64,000 nt of DNA from Mermis nigrescens (Eukaryota; Nematoda; Enoplea; Mermithida; Mermithidae): the NCBI GenBank assembly GCA_036768485.1, contig JAVLUZ010000507.1, positions 1,497,579 through 1,561,578 on the forward strand. The letters run 5' to 3'. Shown here one piece after another: positions 8,772-19,485 of this stretch (its first letter is position 1; each line of letters opens with the position of its first letter). A program made the translations under genes and the position numbers. The notes under the pieces are model-generated. The model did no database searches and was not told the origin of the DNA. It saw only the letters and a list, made by a program, of their open reading frames with translations.

Positions 8772-9188
8772 ATGAACACTATTGAAATATTCAAAATTCT
8801 CAAACATAATAATACATTTGCAGGCGTTTTCCCCATAGATCGTCTGCCACCCCTAAGAACCTACCCTGCGGCTCTAGTTGTAAATTTGGACCCCAGTGAG
8901 GAACCAGGATCACACTGGGTCGCAATTTATTTTCAAAATAAGAAGCATTGCAACTATTTTGACAGCTATGGCTTAGAACCACCTGTGCAATTGCATAAAT
9001 ACATTTCTGATAATGCGCTCTCATTTACATACAATAATATGCGAGTACAAGGGCTTTTCTCAATCAGCTGTGGTCATATGTGTATCTACTTTTTGGTCTG
9101 CATGAGCAAAGGCATAAGTTTCACAAACATTGTTCTATCTATGCTCAGTGAAAAAATTTATAAATACTTCAATAAACTAAGGTTATAA
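8772..9188 (+). CDS. Adenain-like cysteine protease (C5 type), intact
   Basis: A capsid-maturation protease related to adenovirus adenain. The 138-codon frame is unbroken from ATG 8772 to the stop at 9186-9188. Catalytic residues are in family order: His48 (SHW), Asp64 (YFDSYG), Gln93 (VQG) and Cys100 (SISCGHMC). It begins 2 bases after the capsid stop with no TATA-like motif of its own, so it was probably translated from the capsid transcript. It is the only recognisable core Polinton gene here without a frameshift or nonsense codon. Either chance has spared this short gene or it decayed last; nothing here shows it is expressed now. Confidence 0.9.
   Translation: MNTIEIFKILKHNNTFAGVFPIDRLPPLRTYPAALVVNLDPSEEPGSHWVAIYFQNKKHCNYFDSYGLEPPVQLHKYISDNALSFTYNNMRVQGLFSISCGHMCIYFLVCMSKGISFTNIVLSMLSEKIYKYFNKLRL
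9157..9169 (+). promoter_or_regulatory. TATA-like motif before the penton-like gene
   Basis: TTTATAAATACTT, one base off the consensus start, 23 bases before the ATG at 9193 and embedded in the 3' end of the protease frame. Confidence 0.6.
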
Positions 9189-9192
9189 AAAA

Positions 9193-9972
9193 ATGGATAT
9201 GAAACAGTTTTACATAACGCTTCCGAGCAATTCACAAGAATCAAATACTGCAGCCACTTTTGTTACCAATTTGCCTAGACAAATCGCATTAACTGGCGAC
9301 TGAGAGGTTGGGTTAGCTGAAATAATTTATGCAAATACATGGCACAATGTTGCCGAGGAGCAGAATATGATACAGTTTTATGACATCAAAAACAATGTGC
9401 GACAAAAATTGCTTATTCCTCGAGCAAGATATTTAAATATACATGACCTCATCCAAACCATGAGGAATGGAATAAAAACGGTTAGCCAAATAGACAAATT
9501 TGATTACATGCAATATTTTGGCATAAAGTATGATGAAAATAGGAAATTTTGTAACTTAACAACCAATACTGAATATATTCAAAGTGTAAAGCTGACAAAG
9601 CATTTAATGTATATGCTAGGATTTCTAGAGAGCCAGCTTAGCAATATAGATTATACTGTAAAAAAAGAATTAAACATAGTTGCGCACCATTCGCCCGACA
9701 TGCTAGGTGGAATGCACAACTTTTACGTATATTGTGATATAGTTGAGCCTCAAATCGTTGGAAATGTTTTTGCACCGCTTCTGCAGGTTGTGAATATAGA
9801 AGGAAAATATATGGATATTGTTAATCACGCATATATTAGTCCACATTATATACCTGTGCTCAAAAAATCATTCAATACCATTGAAGTGAACATTAAAAGT
9901 GATCAAGATAAACCTGTGCCTTTTGAATTTGGCAAAACAATTGTTAAAATGCATTTCAGGTATCGGCTATAA
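9193..9972 (+). pseudogene. Polinton penton-like/minor capsid protein with one nonsense codon
   Basis: The frame begins MDMKQFYITLPSNSQES at 9193 and would run 259 codons to the stop at 9970-9972. The only lesion is TGA at 9301-9303, just after LTGD, where a Trp (TGG) would be expected before EVGLAEIIYANTW. The FYxTLPSNSS start and the WEVGLAEI block are characteristic of the protein following the protease in metazoan Polintons, taken to be the penton/minor capsid protein. It could end early or, less likely, be read through. Confidence 0.75.
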
Positions 9973-10116
9973 ACATTTTATTATCACACCTGCTTCGCCT
10001 GAACAGCGTATCCACCTTTGCCTTAGGCAGAGTACTTTTGGTCTAAGCTCAATGCTGAGGCTATCAGCAATTTTTCCAAACTTGTCAAACAATGTTTTAC
10101 TTTTCGTGATTTGCCT
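9973..10116 (+). other. Polinton 3' spacer with ORF remnant entering the right repeat
   Basis: One frame opens after a stop near 10023 and reads WSKLNAEAISNFSKLVKQ on into the right terminal repeat (LANLWQHFSEQAKEYYAS), ending at about 10221. The part in the repeat recurs, pointing outward, in the left repeat next to the polymerase remnant. It may be the tail of a deleted gene; I cannot assign it. Confidence 0.3.
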
Positions 10117-10959
10117 ACTCTAGCTAATCTGTGGCAACATTTCAGTGAGCAAGCAAAAGAATATTATGCATCACGAACGATCATACAGCGGTGTAAAGTA
10201 GCGGTAGTGTCCCCTATCTGACTCTGGGGCCCTGCCTAAGCGCGTGCACACAATTTTTCTTGGGAGCATTGTAAAAAATTGGTATACTGTAGGCTGCGCG
10301 CTAAAATTTTGTACATAGCGCAGCAACAATTTATATATCTTACCCTAAAAGTTTGAGCTAAATCCGCCCTATAGTTCTTGAAATATAGTGCTATAAATCA
10401 GAAAGTGTAAAGTTAATTGGTATACTGTTAGGTTGCGCTGCCGAAATTCTTTGCGCGGCATGCCTCGCCTATATACATCATTTCCTGAAAATTTTAACAA
10501 AATCCGGCCATTGGTTCTTGAGTTATGGAAAAGTGTAAACTTTTGCTGGTATACTGTAGGTGCTCCATCAAAATTTTTGTAATAGTTTGCTAATAAGGTG
10601 TTCATCCTAACCCTAAAATTTCGAGCCCGATTCGACCGCTGGTTCGTGAGTTGCGCCTCTTCAAAAATAACCCCGGGGTAATAACCCCTGGGTAATAACA
10701 CCCGGGGTTACCCATGGAAATTTCCTCTCCCCTGGCCCTGGGCCCCTGGCCCTGGGCCCCTGGCCCTGGGCCCCTGGCCCTGGGCTGGACGCGCCCCCTC
10801 CCCGGGCAGGTTTGGGCAGGCTGCCATGCTACAACACAGCCTATGCTAGCAGCATTGCTCCCTGGGAAAAGCCAGGGAGCAGATTGTGAGCCCCTCTGCC
10901 TATGCTTTTGCACAGGCTATGTTATAACGTTGCGTCCTAGGGAGGCAGGCCTAACTACT
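10117..10959. repeat. Polinton right terminal inverted repeat
   Basis: Reverse complement of 611-1400 with scattered substitutions and small indels. It is about 50 bp longer because of a GC-rich expansion at about 10728-10793, tandem copies of GGCCCTGGGCCCCT that occur only as single traces in the left copy. Confidence 0.9.
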
Positions 10960-10965
10960 TATGTT
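10960..10965. repeat. Polinton target-site duplication, right copy
   Basis: TATGTT, identical to 605-610. Confidence 0.9.
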
Positions 10966-11608
10966 TCGTAAGTAAACTATGTTTATCCATAGTTTCTGCT
11001 CAATTTCAAGTAATTTTACATTAAATTTTTATATTCTTCAGCCGTAATTTTGTCTCTTTTTCGCCACCATAATACTTCCCATTTTTTTATTCTGGGGTCA
11101 TGCATGAGATCCCCAAAGTCCCACGCGCATGTCTGTTGAATCATCATTCAGTGCCTTCATATTTGTGTTATTCTGATCATTCAAATTAGCAAATTACCTT
11201 TCATCCAAAAAAATTCTTATTTCACGAAATCGCGTCACGATGATTCCTATTGACTGATCTGCATACGAGTGACTCAGCGCATGATTAACAAATTAAGTCA
11301 AAGTATAATTAATAACAATTAGTACAAAAATTCAAAAACGGAAAACATATCCTCGGGGCAGAACATCCGATCCGGTTGGACCGTGACACGCAATAAAAAT
11401 GTTCTGTTTATTCTGTACTGTCTGAAAGGATTAAATTATTACCTATGGACATATGTATGTCGTGGCATAAAGACTACTCAATTGAGTAATACATAAATTG
11501 TGGCTGCGTCGCATTTTGCTTATTTATCTGCCAAAAAGACTGCATTCGTCCGATTCACTTCCAGTATCATTTCCGTATTATTTCTGTTCGCTTTAAAGAT
11601 TTGGGGCA
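10966..11608. other. Intergenic region upstream of the GST gene
   Basis: AT-rich, with no ORF or family I recognise. It must contain the GST promoter; no convincing TATA box is visible. The Polinton ends about 650 bases upstream of the first GST codon. Confidence 0.4.
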
Positions 11609-11804
11609 ATGACCACGATAAAAAAGTTTTTTAATCGCAGAAAGCATCGCAGTCTCGGCGACAAATCGATTTGTTTCAAACTTTACCATTTTCCCACCAG
11701 GGAAAAGAGCGAATGTGTCAAATATTTATTTGCCTACCTAATGGCGCCTTACGAGGGCGTTCAGATCAGTTTCAACGAGTGGAATACTATGGGCATGGCC
11801 AAAG
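11609..11804 (+). CDS. GST exon 1
   Basis: From the ATG (MTTIKKFFNRRK...) to the donor GTACCT after AAAG; phase 1. Codes for the first beta strand and helix (KLYHFPTREKSECVKYLFAY). Confidence 0.85.
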
Positions 11805-14800
11805 GTACCTTAATTTTTTGGGTTTATTTTTAACTCAATATAATATTTTTAGGGAAAATAATTTTGAGCGTTTTTAGTGTTCTTGTTGAAACAGCAATGT
11901 TTTTAACCTAAGCTCATTTTTGTATTTCATAATTAATTAATTTGTTGATTACACATGAAGCTTTTTACCTGTGTACTTCACTTGTTCTCAGACTCAAGCT
12001 TCTGACGAGTGTGTGATGTTTTTAGACCATCTAAACTTCATTTTTCTAAATCGTCAATTTAACTGCCTTATTTGATTATAGGAAAATCTGAAATTGCATT
12101 TTTAACACGCAATTTTGGCCCTGTCTTTTATCTGATAAATCATTAAAATAGTTTTTTCAATATTGAAAGAAAAAGATCCTATTGGCTTACCTACTAACTC
12201 TGAAAATATTACACGTCCTAGTGGTAAAGTGACATACTTTTTTACTATTCCTGCCCGGAATAAAATGTTGATTTTTGTGGTTATGTTTATATACATAATG
12301 AGCACGTTATTTTGTTTTTGGGATCTTGATAATCAAAATAAATTTCGGTCGACCGCAGTGACAAATTTTTTTACGTGCCTATGTACTTAGAGCGAAACTA
12401 CTTCAAGATCAAGCGTCTTAACTTACGATTCACGTACATATGTAGATACCTAAATATTTTTACATCACATGCGTATTAAGATATAATTGTTCTCGCTGTT
12501 AGATTTCAGAATTCATATTACGTTCATTGCTTTATTGAAACCAATCAGAAATACTTGAAAACGTTTTCAAATAATGAAATCAGGATAAAATGATATGCTT
12601 GATGCAGTTGTTTTGCCAATACTAAAACATCAGGCGTTGGTATCGTTTAGAAACTTTTTCATTAAAAGAACAGCAAACAATGGAAAAAACGAAAAACAAT
12701 TAGGACTGTGTAGTATGCAAAATGTTTCAAAATATAATGATTTGAGTCATCTCTACCTTATTCGCGTGTTTGTGTCTCAAATTCCCAATATGACAAATAT
12801 TAGCCTAAAGAAGTTAATCTTAGCTCTATAATGCAACGAGCTTGGAGTCAGACCCCCTGATGTCGCCGCCGTAATGCCCATAAGGTCTAACTTTTAATTT
12901 TCATTTTTATGACTATTTTTTACTTTGCTTTTGAATTCGGTACGGAGTAGATCATACGAACAGAGAAAACGCGCGATGCTCCAGACTTCCGTGATTTGGA
13001 ATCAGTATTTTTTAAATTGATGCTTTACTTTATTTTGAATTATAAATGTGAAATGAGCAGAATTTCGAAATTTGGAATAAATATTCGTATCAGCCTCTTT
13101 TGAAGCTAAAACGAGTCTACCTGATCGTAACTGAAAGGATTTATTTTTGTGATATTTGTGAAAACATATTTATGTAACTTATTATTGCTTGAATTCTTCG
13201 TTACTACCTAATCCAAGATAGGAAGGTTTAAGCTAAGATATATATTTGTAATTCCTTGTAATTTATGCTTTCTCGAGCGTCCTAGACGACCACACGATTG
13301 AGATATCTTTGCACTAAGGAAAGTTACAATCTAGATTTGACAATTTCTAAGGCTCTCAAGTAGGTAATTCATGGTTAATTTTATTTATATTAAATTAATT
13401 TATTAATTTAATCTGGCCGACTAGACTTTATTTTTCAAAACAAGAAATTTGTGAATGGTAAAATCCCTTAGGCCTACCAGATTTTTAGAATTTAGTTTCA
13501 CTGACCATCCCATAGCAGTTACCGTCCGTCCCATCTGGCCTACTAAACTTGATTTTTTTGAACAGCAAATCATGATTAGTAGTAATCTCTTTGCGCCGAT
13601 CAGATTTTTAAAAGTTTGTTTCACCAACCATTCCACAACACTGACCGCCCCATCTGGCCGACTAGACTTTATTTTTTATGCAGAAATTTACGGCTAGTAT
13701 TAATCCTTCAGAACCGACCGGACTTTTGAAATTTTTGTTTCACCGACGACCATCCTACAACTTCTACCGTCCCATCTGACCGACTAGACTTAATTTTTCA
13801 TTACAGGAAATTATGATTAGTATTAATCTCTGTGAGCCGATTAGATTTTTAAAAATTTGTTCCACCCACCATCCTACAACACCGACCGTCCCATCTAGCC
13901 GGCTAGACTTAATTTTTTTGAAAGAGGAAATTTATGACTGGTAGTAATCCCCCAGAACCGATCAGATTTTTAAAAAATTTGTTCCAGCTGACCATTCCAC
14001 GAAAAAATTATTATTTTATACTAGCGAAACGACGAAATTTGACACTTTTGATCAAACGGATAACGAAAAACGCTTGAAACAACATCTTTTCTACGAATTT
14101 CAGAAAATTTTCGGAAAATCGCGAATTCCGGGGTGAAAAATTTCGGGTGATACCATACATCAGCCTTTGGAATTCTGGGGTAAAACGTTGTATAAAGTGC
14201 CTTTTTGGCTGAAAACGATGGATATGCGTCAAAAACACTGTTTTTGACGTTTCAGACAATACTTGTTATTTCTAGAACATAAAAATATAAAAAATCTCGA
14301 AAGAATTTTAAAAAATTGAGTAAATTGAACAAAAAATGTTTATATGGCAAAAATCGACATTTCTGGGGGCCGCAGCCTTTTGCGGGGGTCAGTAGCCTTG
14401 CTGGGGGTCAAACCCGCAAACCCTTCCCCCAAGAACACGTTATGGGTGAAACCCAGCATGTATGCGCACATGTATCATTTTTAGATGCGCCTTTTGGTCA
14501 TTTGCCAGTCTTAGACGTTGACGGTCGAAAAATCGCCGGCACAATCCCAATTTTGCGATTCTTAGGACGCTACTTTCACCTCAATCCGGCGTCCAATTTT
14601 GATCAAGCTGAAGCCGACATGTACGCCGATGAAATCGACAAATTGTCCGAAAGATTGAAACCTGTCAATCAAGCTGGTTTCTTTTTGCAGGACAGCGAGA
14701 GAAAAGTATGACTCTTTTTGATGTAAATTATAAATTATTTTTTAAATTAAATATACTTTGCAGTTTTACTATTATTATTGATGTTTATGCAAATTCGTAT

Positions 14801-17058
14801 GATTCATTTATTGTAAAATTACCAATTTATCATAGGCTAGAGAATGGAAAAAGTACAAAAATGAAGAACTGACACCAGCTTTAAATACGTTGGAAAAACG
14901 TCTTGGAAGGCAGAAATTTATGTGCGGCGATCGGGTAAGCCTTACGCTCACACATGGGCGTGAGAGGACTTTGGGGGTATGCATCCCCCACTGAAGGCTG
15001 AATATCCCTCACCCGCCCAAAAACCAAAATACCCCAAGAATTCAATTTTTGAAATTTTTGTTGTTAGCTTTTCGCGGTTTTTTGATGCCAATGGATAGTG
15101 CTCGATGAGAAACGTTAAAAAATGGTGTTTTTTCGCCAAACCATTATTTTAAGACCATGTTTTGACCTTTAAAAATCTGCACCTCCCCACACAACCTCCC
15201 TTCCTAGAATTTAGGTGCTGCCCACCTATGCTCAGCTAAGTCCACTTTAATAAGTCGAGCTCAATTTTTTTGTTTCGCTCCTAAATGTACAAAATTTTAA
15301 GATAGAAATTTGAAGCAAAAAAGTTTCTTATTAAATTATTTTTGGGAAACATCAACTGACTATTAATTATTTTAAATACCTTTTTTCATCTTGAGAATGT
15401 ATCTATTATGCTTTACCTATTATTTGTAAGTTAGAAAGTGCCGAAACGCACTTTAATTTGTTTAGTGTACGGTGAAAATTGTCTTTCATACACATTATCG
15501 CGATTCTATTAAAATAGAATATTTAATGTCGCTATTGGGTCATAGGCAGACTAAATCCCAGAGATATGTATATTTTGCTGATAAATGTGCGATTTTCGAA
15601 CGAAATTTGAAATAGAAACAGGACATTTATGGATCTTCCAATAACATTACCTACTTTTGGTAATTATTCAGAATTTTCCGATTCAGTATCATACGTTTGT
15701 AGCACGAATTGCAGGGGTCAGACTCAAGAGTTTCTGTTTAAATTCCTTTTTGGACTGGAAAACGATGAATAAGCGTCAAAAACTCGATTATTTTATGTTC
15801 TGACGATATCGTTTCTTTCTGGTTCGCAAAAAATTAAAAAATTAAGGAAAAATGTAGGCGCGGGCACTTAGCTGTGGAGGTATAGGAAGGACTAGTCCTT
15901 CCAAAATTTTGAAACTACGAATATTTTTCACAAGGATCTCCTAAAGGAAAAAATAGGAAATTCTTGAAAAGCGTTTGAAAGATGACCATTATAAATTTTA
16001 GCACTTTTTTGACGTAATAAGTCGAAAATTTTAGGGCGCTTCGCGCCGAATTTATTGTTGTTGTACAACTTTTAACTTCCAAACATCCAAAATTTGAGTA
16101 AACATAATAAATAGATCAAAATTTTCTGAACGCTTCATGTAGAATTATTTATTTTTCGTGTTGTTTTTTTGTTGTTATGTACTGGAATTGGGTGCAAAAG
16201 CAAGTTGAACAATTTTTCGGAGGGGTTGGATATAATATTGCGAAATTTGTGTGGTCATTTATTGAACATATTGTTTGAATACTATTGAAATCAAATTTAA
16301 TTTTTCACTTCTAGTAAATTGTTTCCAGTATGTAGAGCTCGATGAAAAACGCTTAAAAATACCATTATTCTTGAAATATTTGCTGAGATATCTGACTTCT
16401 AAATTCCCCCCCTCCCCCAAATTGAGTAGGCCAGCTACGTCCCTAGAAAAGGGATCCTTTGATCCAAACGATCACTAAAAACGCCTACGATAGCACGTTT
16501 CATAAGGTTGCCTAGAAAGTCTGTTCGGTTCATGCATATGGGAGATTGAGGGTCTCTAAACCCCTAAGAATGAAAAAATGAGAAATAAGGCAAAATGAAG
16601 GCCAATAATGGGCGAAAATTGAAAATTTTGGTGTTAACGCTATTCTAGCATTTACAACAGTTTTGAGTTCATTTTGGCCTGGAAAAGCTCATTAACTAAC
16701 ACCAGCCAGACCTGCTGACCCCTATCCCCCGAGGTTATCGGTCATGCTGTGCATCTATAGTCTAAATCCCGTACTATCTATAGTCTGCATAGATCCCAAA
16801 CCCTCCTCCTTATGTCATTGCCTGGGCATGACTAGCTAATAATGGTGATCGGATATGTTAGGTCATTTCAACTGATTTAACATTTTACAGATCTGTTGGG
16901 TTGATTTCATGGTTGTTGAATTCCTTGATCGATTGGAAACTAGTTATGAGGCAGGTGGATTAAAATTGTTTCCATCGTTGATGGCGCTGCATACGAAAAT
17001 TCACGAAACGCCTTCCATGAAAGTTTATCTTCAACAACGACCTCATTCACCATATTGA
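11609..17058 (+). CDS. Sigma-like glutathione S-transferase, four exons
   Basis: GSTs conjugate glutathione to electrophiles; sigma members also make prostaglandins. Exons 11609-11804, 14485-14705, 14836-14934 and 16891-17058 join in frame through GT-AG introns to 227 aa, against about 200-206 for the family; the extra is an N-terminal basic extension. The thioredoxin-like half shows KLYHF, YLFAYLMAPYEGVQISFNEW and PFGHLPVLDVDG; the helical half shows GRQKFMCGDR|ICWVDFMVVEFLDRL and ends QQRPHSPY. At sites where sigma GSTs keep the catalytic Tyr (KLxYF), Gln (FGQ) and Gln-Ser, this protein has His, His and Gly-Thr. The fold call is firm; catalysis by the usual mechanism is doubtful. The true start could lie inside exon 1. 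Introns carry small transposons. Confidence 0.88.
11805..14484 (+). other. GST intron 1 (2.7 kb)
   Basis: GT-AG intron. It contains a 120-bp tandem array (13413-13997) and a roughly 400-bp repeat (about 14000-14445, reverse orientation) of the family seen at 43713-44132. No other gene is visible. Confidence 0.7.
13413..13997. repeat. Tandem repeat, about 120-bp unit, nearly 5 copies
   Basis: Each unit starts near ATCTGGCCGACTAGACTT (13413, 13533, 13652, 13774, 13893), then a GAAATTTATGA-like word, AATC, GATCAGATTTTTAAAA and TTCACCGACCATCC. Units are diverged by substitutions and small indels. Short ORFs inside are by-products. Confidence 0.85.
14485..14705 (+). CDS. GST exon 2
   Basis: Acceptor CATTTTTAG, donor GTATGA after GAGAGAAAA. 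Codes for PFGHLPVLDVDGRKIAG to LQDSERK; ends in phase 0. Confidence 0.85.
14836..14934 (+). CDS. GST exon 3
   Basis: Acceptor TTATCATAG, donor GTAAGC after GATCGG. Codes for 33 residues (AREWKKYKNEELTP... to MCGDR), phase 0 at both ends. Confidence 0.85.
14949..15230 (+). mobile_element. Family-1 MITE in GST intron 3, 282 bp
   Basis: Starts CACACATGGGC and ends GCCCACCTATG, with the family core GATGCCAATGGATAGTGCTC near 15080. Its left end lies 14 bases after the exon 3 donor. A clear 8-bp duplication is not visible here, unlike the other copies. Confidence 0.7.
15231..16890. other. Rest of GST intron 3
   Basis: No gene. It contains fragments related to the 400-bp repeat family (about 15710-16440), a GGGCGCTTCGCGCC palindrome near 16033, and CTATAGTCTG words near 16755-16790. 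Confidence 0.45.
16891..17058 (+). CDS. GST exon 4 with stop
   Basis: Acceptor CATTTTACAG. Codes for ICWVDFMVVEFLDRLE... to QQRPHSPY and stop TGA 17056-17058. Confidence 0.88.
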   Translation: MCWVDFMVVEFLDRLETSYEAGGLKLFPSLMALHTKIHETPSMKVYLQQRPHSPY

Positions 17059-17109
17059 TTACTGAATATCCTTTTTCTGACTACAAATAATATTGTATGT
17101 GCATTTGTT

Positions 17110-17293
17110 CATACATGTAAGAGGAGGGTGGGGGATCCCCACACTCACTTTTAAAGTCAAAAATTTTTGTTCCCCCATTTTTGGCAAAAACTTGCGTTTT
17201 TTGGCTATTTTTGGGTGCATCTTTGCCATTAACGCCAAAAAATTAAAAGTCATTTACCACCCCCAACCGAAATTTTCAGCTATTACATGTCTG
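17110..17293 (+). mobile_element. Family-3 MITE, 184 bp
   Basis: Starts CATACATGTAAGAGG and ends TTACATGTCTG. Flanked by 6-of-8 matching duplications (CATTTGTT / CATATGTA). It lies just 51 bases past the GST stop, so it may be part of the 3' UTR. Confidence 0.65.
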
Positions 17294-17657
17294 CATATGT
17301 AACATTTTTAATTAAAAATTCTCCAGTATTACATTCTTTATAAATTTTTGTATTCTTCACATGGTAGAGAATTTTAGGCTGAAGCTATAATGCAGTTAAA
17401 CCCAACTGACGCTAATATTGAGATCAAAAATCGAAATTGGCGTAATTTCAAAAAAATTTCTTGGCAAGCAAAGTCAGAAAATTGTTTCACAATGAAAAGC
17501 ACTTCACCAGAGTTCTAAGGAAAATATTTTGTTATCTGGCAACCTACGATTTAAAATGATTGTCAACCTAGTGTAATGTATTTCGTGCATACGTGTTTTG
17601 TTTATTTGTATGCTGATAAATGTGCTAATTAATGATTCCTTGTTATTTTTCCGTCTG

Positions 17658-18070
17658 CGAGTTTTGACTGTAAGTAGTGGAGGATCTGGTGTTTTGTAAG
17701 GGGCAGTGAAGGCCATAGGTGGGCAACACTAAAATTCTGGGGGATGCAAGATTTTTCAAAGGTCCATTGGAATTGAAATTGCGAAAAAAACAAAAGAAAA
17801 TTTAAAAAATTGAATTATGGGGGTTATTTTGGTTTCTGGGGGGTATTCAAACTTCTGGGGGTTGCACACCCCAAACCCCTCCCACGCCCACGGGTGGTTA
17901 CGGCCCCAATTTTTCCAAAAACAGTCGGAAATATGATTGACAAAAAGTCGTCCTTCACGTTGCGAAATAGCGTTTTTTCGCCGTTTTACCTTGTCAGTTT
18001 TTTATTCATATTCATTTTAATGCTATATTTTCCAAAAAATTTCAAAATCTTCGACCATTCTTCGATTTGA
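17658..18070 (+). mobile_element. Older element interrupted by a MITE
   Basis: Begins like the elements at 33808 and 38332 (AGTAGTGGAGGATCTG, then TTTTGTAAGGGGC), is interrupted by the family-1 MITE at 17714-17896, and resumes with CCCCAATTTTTCCAAAAACA as at 33835. Its right end is uncertain. Confidence 0.5.
17714..17896 (-). mobile_element. Family-1 MITE (reverse orientation), 183 bp
   Basis: Starts CATAGGTGGGC and ends GCCCACGGGTG, with diverged 8-bp flanks GTGAAGGC / GTTACGGC (6 of 8). Shorter than other copies, as the core between the AT-rich parts is deleted. Confidence 0.65.
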
Positions 18071-18118
18071 AGGCACATTTTAAAGATAGTCTTTTCCAAT
18101 TGCGAACATCAAATTAAA

Positions 18119-18292
18119 CTATAGTCTGTTTCACACAACTTCGGTAATAAATTTTAAAACTACCTCCGGCAACAAGCTGACAAATTGCGATTATAGCATT
18201 GATCTGATATATAATTATCGTAACCCTCGGCTTACTGTCAATGAAAATTCTTCTTAGAATTTATGCACGATATTATGTGAAGCAGACTATAG
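18119..18292. mobile_element. Small inverted-repeat element with CTATAGTCTG ends
   Basis: CTATAGTCTGTTTCACA at the left is mirrored by TGTGAAGCAGACTATAG at the right. TA dinucleotides at the tips would fit a mariner-type MITE. Single TATAGTCTGTT ends recur near 18881, 19980 and 31183. Confidence 0.6.
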
Positions 18293-19259
18293 TTATAAAG
18301 ACAAATCGGACAATAGAAGATTCCGCTTCTGCACAGCCACTCGTTGGCTGCTTTGCCTTTGTCAACCGCCTTCATCCGACTTTCGCAATTGGAAAAGTCT
18401 GGTTTCTGAAATATGCCTGCCTTTAAGAGCATTAGAAATTTAGCTTCGAAATAATTTCCTAATCTTGTTATTCAACATTTGCTGGCGGAAAATCGCGAAA
18501 AACAAAAATATGTATCGGAAAAAATTCGTTTACGGTCACGCTTTTATTTTCAACTATATTGTATGCATGGAGGTGCAACAACTTAAAAATAAGTCAAATA
18601 AGTTTCGCTTTCGTGAAGTTCGCAGTTGTGATCTGTTCAATGTTTCGTGAGAGACTAAAAGGATCTCGGAAAAAATCGAAAGAAGTACATAAGTAGGTAC
18701 GGTAGGTAGGTACCTAAATAGTAGGGGACAAAACAAACCATAAGAATAGGCGGCAGGTACATACATACATATGTACATGTGCACTTACATACATACCTAC
18801 ATACATTTTGTCATCTATGTCGCTTAATTCGTCGAATGAGTGGGGCAGGGAGAGACTATCCCGTCCCGTGCCATTTCAGCTATAGTCTGTTCCATTCCAA
18901 ACAGCCCATTTAAGCTAAAGTCTTATTACTTATTAGTTTTTCACCGCGCAAATGGCTTCTTAAATGCTACCCTGGCGGCCAGCCGCTTTAAAATCTTATT
19001 GAAGTTTAATGCGCTTTGCTCAACACGTTGCGCACCTTATAAATTGCGGCAGCGCTTGAATAAGTCGCTGTTCAAAACGAAGATATCGTATCCACTTGTT
19101 GTCATTTCTGAGTGTATGCATGAACTCCAAATAATGCCTTTGAAATAATTGTTGCTTCACTAGAATACAAACGTCTAAGTAATAACTTGACATCATATAA
19201 AGTATACAGTAGTAAGTACTGTAGTTAATGCATAATATGGCGTTTTTGCATTGCTCATG
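18293..19259. other. Gene-free stretch with microsatellites
   Basis: No gene recognised. Simple repeats of TAGGTACC-type (about 18690-18725) and TACATACATACATATGTACATG (about 18758-18806) are present. Short ORFs here show no family signature. Confidence 0.4.
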
Positions 19260-19485
19260 CTCACGAGCAGGGTCGGCAAGGCTGGGTTTTTTTAATCTGG
19301 TTTATTTGGGTTTTTATGGCTTTTTGGGTGCAAAACATCATTGGATTCGGGTTTTTTATCCACATGTCACTGAATTTTTAAATAGACTAATGCACTGCAG
19401 CTTTGTGATTCCATGTCAGCAGAATTTGAGCAAGATTGTGATGAAGAGGAAGTGGATATTATAGAGTAGCAGTGTAAAATAACGG

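Larger units (their letters stand above)
611..10959. mobile_element. Polinton/Maverick element, internally deleted and mostly decayed
   Basis: Both ends can be placed to the base: AGTAGTTAGGCCTGCCTCC at 611 is mirrored at 10941-10959, the termini are AG...CT, and a perfect 6-bp duplication TATGTT flanks the element. Polinton hallmark genes are recognisable inside: protein-primed DNA polymerase B (N-terminal part only), retroviral-type integrase, FtsK/HerA-type packaging ATPase, adenain-like protease, capsid-like protein and penton-like protein. Members usually span 15-20 kb; this one is 10.35 kb, mainly because most of the polymerase gene is gone. Almost every gene carries frameshifts, so it cannot be autonomous now. 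The sharp ends and perfect duplication suggest moderate age. Confidence 0.95.

Noticed and set aside
611..10959. Complete, active Polinton
   Set aside because: Polymerase B is reduced to an N-terminal remnant, and integrase, ATPase and capsid genes are frameshifted.
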